Shown: positions 22,781-27,042 of the stretch, in pieces
How positions within the stretch are numbered: the stretch's first letter is position 1
Layout: every line of letters starts with the position of its first letter
From: an uncultured Lachnospiraceae bacterium
GTDB lineage: Bacteria > Bacillota > Clostridia > Lachnospirales > Lachnospiraceae
NCBI GenBank assembly: GCA_934418055.1
Contig: CAKRWX010000005.1
Location: 1 to 27,042 of the forward strand
Length of the DNA: 27,042 nucleotides
Reading direction: 5' to 3'
Position numbers and translations under genes: made by a program
The notes under the pieces: generated by a model
What the model saw: the letters and a program-made list of their open reading frames with translations, nothing else
What the model was told of the DNA's origin: nothing
Databases searched by the model: none

Positions 22781-24637
22781 ATGAAGTTTTTATTGGTAGC
22801 GATCAATGCCAAGTATATTCATTCTAATCTTGGGATTTATAGTCTGAAGGCGTATGCGGAGAAAAAATTGCGGGAGGTGGCATCTGGCCAGGTGCAGGTT
22901 GAAATCGCGGAATACACCATCAACCACCAGATGGATCAGATTTTACAGGATATTTACCGGAGAAAGCCGGATGTGATCGGATTTTCCTGTTATATCTGGA
23001 ACATCCAGTATATCCGCCCATTTTTAAAGGATATCCCGAAGGTTCTGCCGGATGTGAAGATCTGGATGGGCGGCCCGGAGGTGTATTACCGGGCGGAGAG
23101 TTTCTTGAAAGAAGAGCCGACGGTCACGGGCGTGATGGTTGGCGAGGGAGAAGCAACACTGGCGGAATTGGCTCAGGTGTATGGCGAAGTAGAATCGGCT
23201 GATAAGATGAGGACCGTTGTGTCAGATGAAAGTGGTGCGGATAAGGTGTCCTGCAACCGCATGAATCAGACGGAAGTTCATGGTTCGATGGTTGATGTGG
23301 GTATCGGTAACGATAGTATGGATGCCCGTCTGGAACAGGTCCGTGGCATCGTCTTCCGCAAAACCACCGGCGAGATCGTGCGGACTGCCATGCGCCCGCT
23401 TCTCTCCATGGATGAGATCCCATTCAGCTACGATAACTTAGAGGGCATGGAACATCGGATCATTTACTACGAGAGCAGCCGTGGCTGTCCGTATTCCTGC
23501 AGCTACTGCCTGTCCTCCATCGACAAGACCGTGCGGTTCCGTAGTCTGGATCTGGTGATGAAGGAACTGGATTATTTCCTGGAGCGGAAGGTGCCGCAGG
23601 TGAAATTTGTGGACCGTACCTTCAACTGTAAAAAGAGCCACGCCCTGGCTATCTGGCGGTATCTGCTGGAACATGATAACGGTGTGACCAATTTCCATTT
23701 TGAGATTTCTGCGGATCTGATTGACGAGGAAGAACTGGAGGTCATGGAGCAGATGCGTCCGGGCCTGATCCAGCTGGAGATCGGCGTCCAGACCACCAAT
23801 CCGGACACCATCACGGAAATCCACCGGAAAATGAACTTAGATCGGTTAAAGCAGGTGGTGGACAAGATCAACAGCTTCCACAACATCCACCAGCATCTGG
23901 ATCTGATCGTGGGACTTCCATATGAGAATTATGAGCGGTTCTGCCAGTCCTTTGATGATGTGTACTGGATGCGGCCGGAGCAGTTACAGCTTGGTTTCCT
24001 GAAGGTTTTGACCGGTTCCTATATGGCGGAAAAGACGCAGGATTACGGCCTTTTATACCACCAGGAGCCGCCATACGAGGTCCTGGCGACCAAATGGCTG
24101 GATTATGGACAGGTGCTGCGGCTGAAAGCTGTGGAAGATATGGTGGAAGTGCATTATAACAGCGGTCAGTACACAGAGACCTTAAGGGAAATGGAGCAGC
24201 ACTGGGCGTCTCCTTATGCCATGTTTGAGGCGCTGGCGGATTATTACGAGAGACTGGGATACACGGGAATTGCCATCAACCGTCTGACCCGGTATGAGAT
24301 ATTATTTGGATTTTTGCAGGAGACCGAGCCGGAGAAGACCGAGCGTTATCGGGATCTTTTGACCTACGATCTGTATCTGCGGGAAAATATCAAGAGTCGT
24401 CCGGCATTCTTGCGGGATGAGAGTCCGTGGAAGACCCTTAGACGGGAATTTTTCCAGGGAGAGGAGAAAGAACCGAAGTATCTGAAGGGATACGAGGGCT
24501 ATGACTCCAAGCAGATGGCGAAAATGGCGCATCTGGAAGTATTTGGAGACGGCAGAGTGGTGGTATTTGACTATAAGAACCGGGATCCGCTGACGTACAA
24601 TGCCAAGGCATTTCTGATTGCGACAAATCCCGCATGA
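22781..24637 (+). CDS. B12-binding domain radical SAM protein (DUF4080 type)
   Basis: A 618-residue protein. Residues about 1-135 are a cobalamin-binding-like Rossmann domain (YSLKAYAEKKL, PDVIGFSCYIWN, WMGGPEVYY, GVMVGEGEATLAEL). Residues 225-440 are a radical SAM barrel with C236-xxx-C240-xx-C243 (SSRGCPYSCSYC). The C-terminal about 170 residues fit the DUF4080 extension. No DxHxxG motif is seen in the first domain, so B12 may bind base-on or not at all. A polar stretch at about 137-187 between the domains looks like an insertion. Members of this class are annotated as possible methyltransferases or oxidoreductases of unknown substrate. The start is 4 bases after the Sua5-type gene, with GGAG inside that gene's 3' end. 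Confidence 0.88.
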   Translation: MKFLLVAINAKYIHSNLGIYSLKAYAEKKLREVASGQVQVEIAEYTINHQMDQILQDIYRRKPDVIGFSCYIWNIQYIRPFLKDIPKVLPDVKIWMGGPEVYYRAESFLKEEPTVTGVMVGEGEATLAELAQVYGEVESADKMRTVVSDESGADKVSCNRMNQTEVHGSMVDVGIGNDSMDARLEQVRGIVFRKTTGEIVRTAMRPLLSMDEIPFSYDNLEGMEHRIIYYESSRGCPYSCSYCLSSIDKTVRFRSLDLVMKELDYFLERKVPQVKFVDRTFNCKKSHALAIWRYLLEHDNGVTNFHFEISADLIDEEELEVMEQMRPGLIQLEIGVQTTNPDTITEIHRKMNLDRLKQVVDKINSFHNIHQHLDLIVGLPYENYERFCQSFDDVYWMRPEQLQLGFLKVLTGSYMAEKTQDYGLLYHQEPPYEVLATKWLDYGQVLRLKAVEDMVEVHYNSGQYTETLREMEQHWASPYAMFEALADYYERLGYTGIAINRLTRYEILFGFLQETEPEKTERYRDLLTYDLYLRENIKSRPAFLRDESPWKTLRREFFQGEEKEPKYLKGYEGYDSKQMAKMAHLEVFGDGRVVVFDYKNRDPLTYNAKAFLIATNPA

Positions 24638-24746
24638 TGATAGAAATTTTCGCTTGCCAGGCGGTGTTGGGGTTGTGCATAGGTGAAGTTTGTTACGGCG
24701 TAAATGACGACAGCGACTGCTGGAATAGAGAAGATGGAGGAGAAAA

Positions 24747-25469
24747 ATGGAGATTCCTCAGGACTATGTTTCCGTGGACTTAGAAACCACGGGCTTAAAT
24801 CCGAAGATCGACAAGATCATCGAGATCGGCATGGTGATCGTGCGAAATGGCCAGGTGACGCAGGAGTATTCCGTGTTAGTCAATCCTTACCAGCAGCTCC
24901 GCCCGGAGACAATGGAACTGACGGGAATCCGTGACGAGATGCTGACGGACGCGCCGGGAATCGGTCAGGTGATCGGAAAATGCCTGGAGTTGTGCGGGGA
25001 TCTGCCGTTGTTGGGCCATAAGATCTTATTTGACTATAGTTTTTTAAAGAAAGCGGCAGTGAACGAAGGGCTGGAATTTGAAAAGCAGGGCATCGACACC
25101 TTAAAGCTGTGCCGGAAATTCATGCCGGAGGCGGAAAAGAAAAACCTCTCCAGCGCTTGTGCCTATTATGGCGTTGATCTGACCGGTGCCCATCGGGCCA
25201 CCCATGACGCATTTGCCACCCATGAACTGTACCAGCGGCTGGCGGCGGCTTATGGGGAGACGGCGGGAGAAGATTTCCTTCCGAAACCGCTGATTTACAA
25301 GATCAAACGGGAACAACCGGCCACAAAAAGGCAAAAAGAAGTCTTGCGTGAACTATTAAAATATCATAAAATAAGTGTAACTGTGCAGATCGACCATCTG
25401 AGCAGGAACGAAATTTCCAGACTGACTGATAAGATTATTTTACAGTATGGAAGAATGTCAAAGAGGTGA
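24747..25469 (+). CDS. DEDDh 3'-5' exonuclease (PolC/DnaQ-like)
   Basis: A 240-residue protein. Residues 5-170 are a DnaQ-type exonuclease with all acidic residues: D11 and E13 (VDLETTG), D96 (GHKILFDYSFL), and H149 with D154 (HRATHDAFATHELY). The rest (about 175-240) is a basic helical segment (KIKREQPATKRQKEVLRELL) ending IILQYGRMSKR, possibly a nucleic-acid-binding tail. It may act as a proofreading-type or repair exonuclease outside DNA polymerase III; no polymerase domain is attached. GGAGGAG precedes the ATG. The preceding 109 bases have no clear promoter or terminator. A small membrane peptide gene follows 7 bases later. Confidence 0.9.
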   Translation: MEIPQDYVSVDLETTGLNPKIDKIIEIGMVIVRNGQVTQEYSVLVNPYQQLRPETMELTGIRDEMLTDAPGIGQVIGKCLELCGDLPLLGHKILFDYSFLKKAAVNEGLEFEKQGIDTLKLCRKFMPEAEKKNLSSACAYYGVDLTGAHRATHDAFATHELYQRLAAAYGETAGEDFLPKPLIYKIKREQPATKRQKEVLRELLKYHKISVTVQIDHLSRNEISRLTDKIILQYGRMSKR

Positions 25470-25476
25470 ATAAATC

Positions 25477-25587
25477 ATGATGAATTTCAATAATAAAAGA
25501 ACCAGAAAGATCGTATCTTCTGTGATCATTATTCTTCTGGTGCTGGCAATGGTAGCGCCGATGGTGTTAGGAGCATTGTCAATTTAG
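25477..25587 (+). CDS. 36-residue single-pass membrane peptide
   Basis: A short frame below usual gene-calling limits. MMNFNNKRTRK is a basic cytoplasmic start, followed by a hydrophobic helix of about 22 residues (VSSVIIILLVLAMVAPMVLG) and a tail ALSI. GAGGTG lies 9 bases before the ATG (an ATG follows directly, so the first or second could be used). It fills the gap between the exonuclease and VanW genes in the same direction, with short spacers (7 and 47 bases), which suggests a real, co-transcribed gene. The function is unknown; a small membrane partner of the exported VanW protein is one possibility. Confidence 0.6.
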   Translation: MMNFNNKRTRKIVSSVIIILLVLAMVAPMVLGALSI

Positions 25588-25634
25588 AAACCGGTACCGC
25601 AATCAGGCGGCGGTGATAGAAGAGAGGACTTCTT

Positions 25635-27042
25635 ATGAAGAGTAAAATGTGGCTGACAGGAGCCTGTATGATCGCCCTTGTCGGTGCTCCGGCATTGCAG
25701 GCAGATGCGGCGGTGATACCGGAAGGTGTTTACGCGGGAGAAAGAAGCCTTGGCGGAATGGAAGAGGCGGACGCCTTAGGGGCGGTAGAGGAGTATGTAG
25801 CCGGACTGGCTGGCCAGCAGATCACCATGGATGTGAATGGTCAGGCGGCAGTGACAACAGCAGGGGATCTGGGCTTTTCCTGGTCCAACAAAGAGCAGGT
25901 GAAGGCAGATCTGGAAGAATACGCCTCTGGCAATGTGATCCGCCGTTATTTTAAGAAAAAAGACCTGGAGAAAACTCCCCAGAAGGTCGATATCAGTATC
26001 AAATTAGATGGAAATAAGGTGGCGGACTTTGTGGAGAGCCAGTGTGAGCCGCTGGTTCAGGAAGCCGTAGACGCTACGATCCACCGGGAAAATGGGGAGT
26101 TTGTCATTACCCCGTCCCAGACAGGATTGACTGTCGATCAGAACGCCACCATAAAAACATTAAATGAAGCTCTGGCGCAGGGTTTAGAGGAGCCGGTTCA
26201 GATCGACGCCACCGTGACGGTATCAGAGCCGAAGGTTACGGAGGAGATGTTAGGAACCATCCAGGACGTGCTTGGAACCTGTTCCACCAGCTTTTCCAGC
26301 AGCGGTGCGGCCCGCAGTAAGAATCTGAAGGTAGGCAGCGGCAAGATCAACGGAACCGTACTGCTTCCGGGAGAGACGCTCTCCGGTTATGAGGCGATGG
26401 CTCCATTTACATTGGAAAATGGCTATGCTTCAGCAGGAGCCTATGAAAATGGACGGGTGGTGGACAGCGTTGGCGGCGGTGTCTGCCAGATTGCGTCCAC
26501 ATTGTATGACGCGTCCCTGTATGCAGAACTGGAGATCACCCAGAGACAGAACCATTCCATGAGCGTCAGTTATGTAAAGCCGTCCATGGATGCGGCGATC
26601 GCTGGAACCTATAAAGATATTAAGGTCACCAATCCTTATGATACTCCTATTTATATTGAAGCGGGAACTTCCGGTAAGACGCTGACCTTTACCATTTACG
26701 GAAAAGAGACCCGTCCAGCCAACCGGACCATCCAATATGTGTCCGAAACCCTCAGTGTAACGGATCCGGGTGAGACGGTGGTGCAGGACGCGTCACTGGC
26801 TCCAGGAGCGCGCGTGCGGGTTCAGGCTGGTCACAAGGGCATCCGTTCCAGACTGTGGAAATGTGTCTACATTGATGGCGTAGAGCAGGAGAAGACTCTG
26901 CTTTATACGGATACTTATAACGCGTCCAAGGCAATTTACCATGTGGGACCGGCGGCTCCAGCACCGGCACCGGCGGAAACTACGACACCGGAGACTACTC
27001 AGGTGGAGCCGACTCCGGACCAGGGACCGAAAGGACCGGGAG
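25635..27042 (+). CDS. VanW-domain exported protein, cut by the right edge
   Basis: The frame is open from ATG 25635 to the window end (469 codons). Residues 1-26 are a signal peptide ending near ALQADA. About 40-215 is a pair of YoaR/PG-binding-4-like modules with the repeated strand pattern. About 232-360 is the VanW domain, with VLLPGETLSGYEAMAP and VGGGVCQIASTLYDASLYAELEI, whose invariant Cys and QNHSM segment are present. A G5-like strand-rich part follows, then a Pro/Thr/Ala-rich tail (from about 438) that continues out of the window. VanW-domain proteins are cell-envelope associated but have no proven reaction; the name comes from vancomycin clusters and does not imply resistance. GAGAGGA lies upstream. 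Confidence 0.9.
   Translation, partial: MKSKMWLTGACMIALVGAPALQADAAVIPEGVYAGERSLGGMEEADALGAVEEYVAGLAGQQITMDVNGQAAVTTAGDLGFSWSNKEQVKADLEEYASGNVIRRYFKKKDLEKTPQKVDISIKLDGNKVADFVESQCEPLVQEAVDATIHRENGEFVITPSQTGLTVDQNATIKTLNEALAQGLEEPVQIDATVTVSEPKVTEEMLGTIQDVLGTCSTSFSSSGAARSKNLKVGSGKINGTVLLPGETLSGYEAMAPFTLENGYASAGAYENGRVVDSVGGGVCQIASTLYDASLYAELEITQRQNHSMSVSYVKPSMDAAIAGTYKDIKVTNPYDTPIYIEAGTSGKTLTFTIYGKETRPANRTIQYVSETLSVTDPGETVVQDASLAPGARVRVQAGHKGIRSRLWKCVYIDGVEQEKTLLYTDTYNASKAIYHVGPAAPAPAPAETTTPETTQVEPTPDQGPKGPG

Noticed and set aside
25649..25954. Plus-strand frame overlapping the VanW gene start
   Set aside because: It is a shifted frame of the VanW-domain gene, rich in Arg/Gly/Cys from GC-rich codons, with no start signal.

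Overview
The window looks like chromosomal core DNA of a low-to-moderate GC, anaerobic, Gram-positive member of the Clostridia, most probably a Lachnospiraceae species. The grounds are the rpsF-ssb-rpsR and gdpP-rplI-dnaB blocks in Firmicutes arrangement, an oxygen-sensitive pyruvate formate-lyase with its activase, a clostridial 2[4Fe-4S] ferredoxin, MecA, a CwlD-type amidase and VanW/GH18 envelope proteins. Ribosome binding sites are strong (AGGAGG type) and several starts are TTG. This placement is inferred from gene content, not from a database match. I saw no rRNA, tRNA, CRISPR array, prophage or intact insertion sequence.

Layout. 1-402 is the 3' end of an aldo/keto reductase. 502-1931 carries a DUF951 protein and then rpsF-ssb-rpsR behind a near-consensus promoter and a hairpin leader that may bind S6:S18. 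1932-2579 is a long intergenic region with a terminator, a REP-like element, a 19-bp tandem repeat and a short promoter-to-terminator unit ahead of a DUF819 membrane protein (2580-3755). 4137-8094 is gdpP-rplI-dnaB, followed by a MerR-type regulator (8400-9233). The minus strand from 9381 to 13703 carries a class I glutamine amidotransferase-like hydrolase, ferredoxin, pflA and pflB. A small DUF1858 redox protein diverges from pflB, and mecA faces it across a bidirectional terminator.

From 15091 rightward lies the least familiar block. It holds a Ser/Thr kinase-like protein fused to a degenerate MinD/TadZ-like domain, a stand-alone degenerate MinD-like protein that overlaps it by about 115 nt, and an 80-residue protein of unknown function. 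These are followed by a membrane-anchored SH3/GH18 protein and a metallophosphoesterase lipoprotein, with a convergent CwlD-like amidase. The window then runs through a Sua5-type tRNA t6A enzyme, a B12-binding radical SAM protein, a DEDDh exonuclease, a 36-residue membrane peptide and a VanW-domain protein cut by the right edge.

The observations most worth a second look are: the kinase/MinD-like pair, which share a 'VGVTHL' P-loop lacking the Walker lysine; their long overlap; a Cys-rich insert of about 46 residues near the glycyl-radical loop of PflB; two related hairpin elements placed directly behind terminators; and a short promoter-terminator unit upstream of the DUF819 gene.
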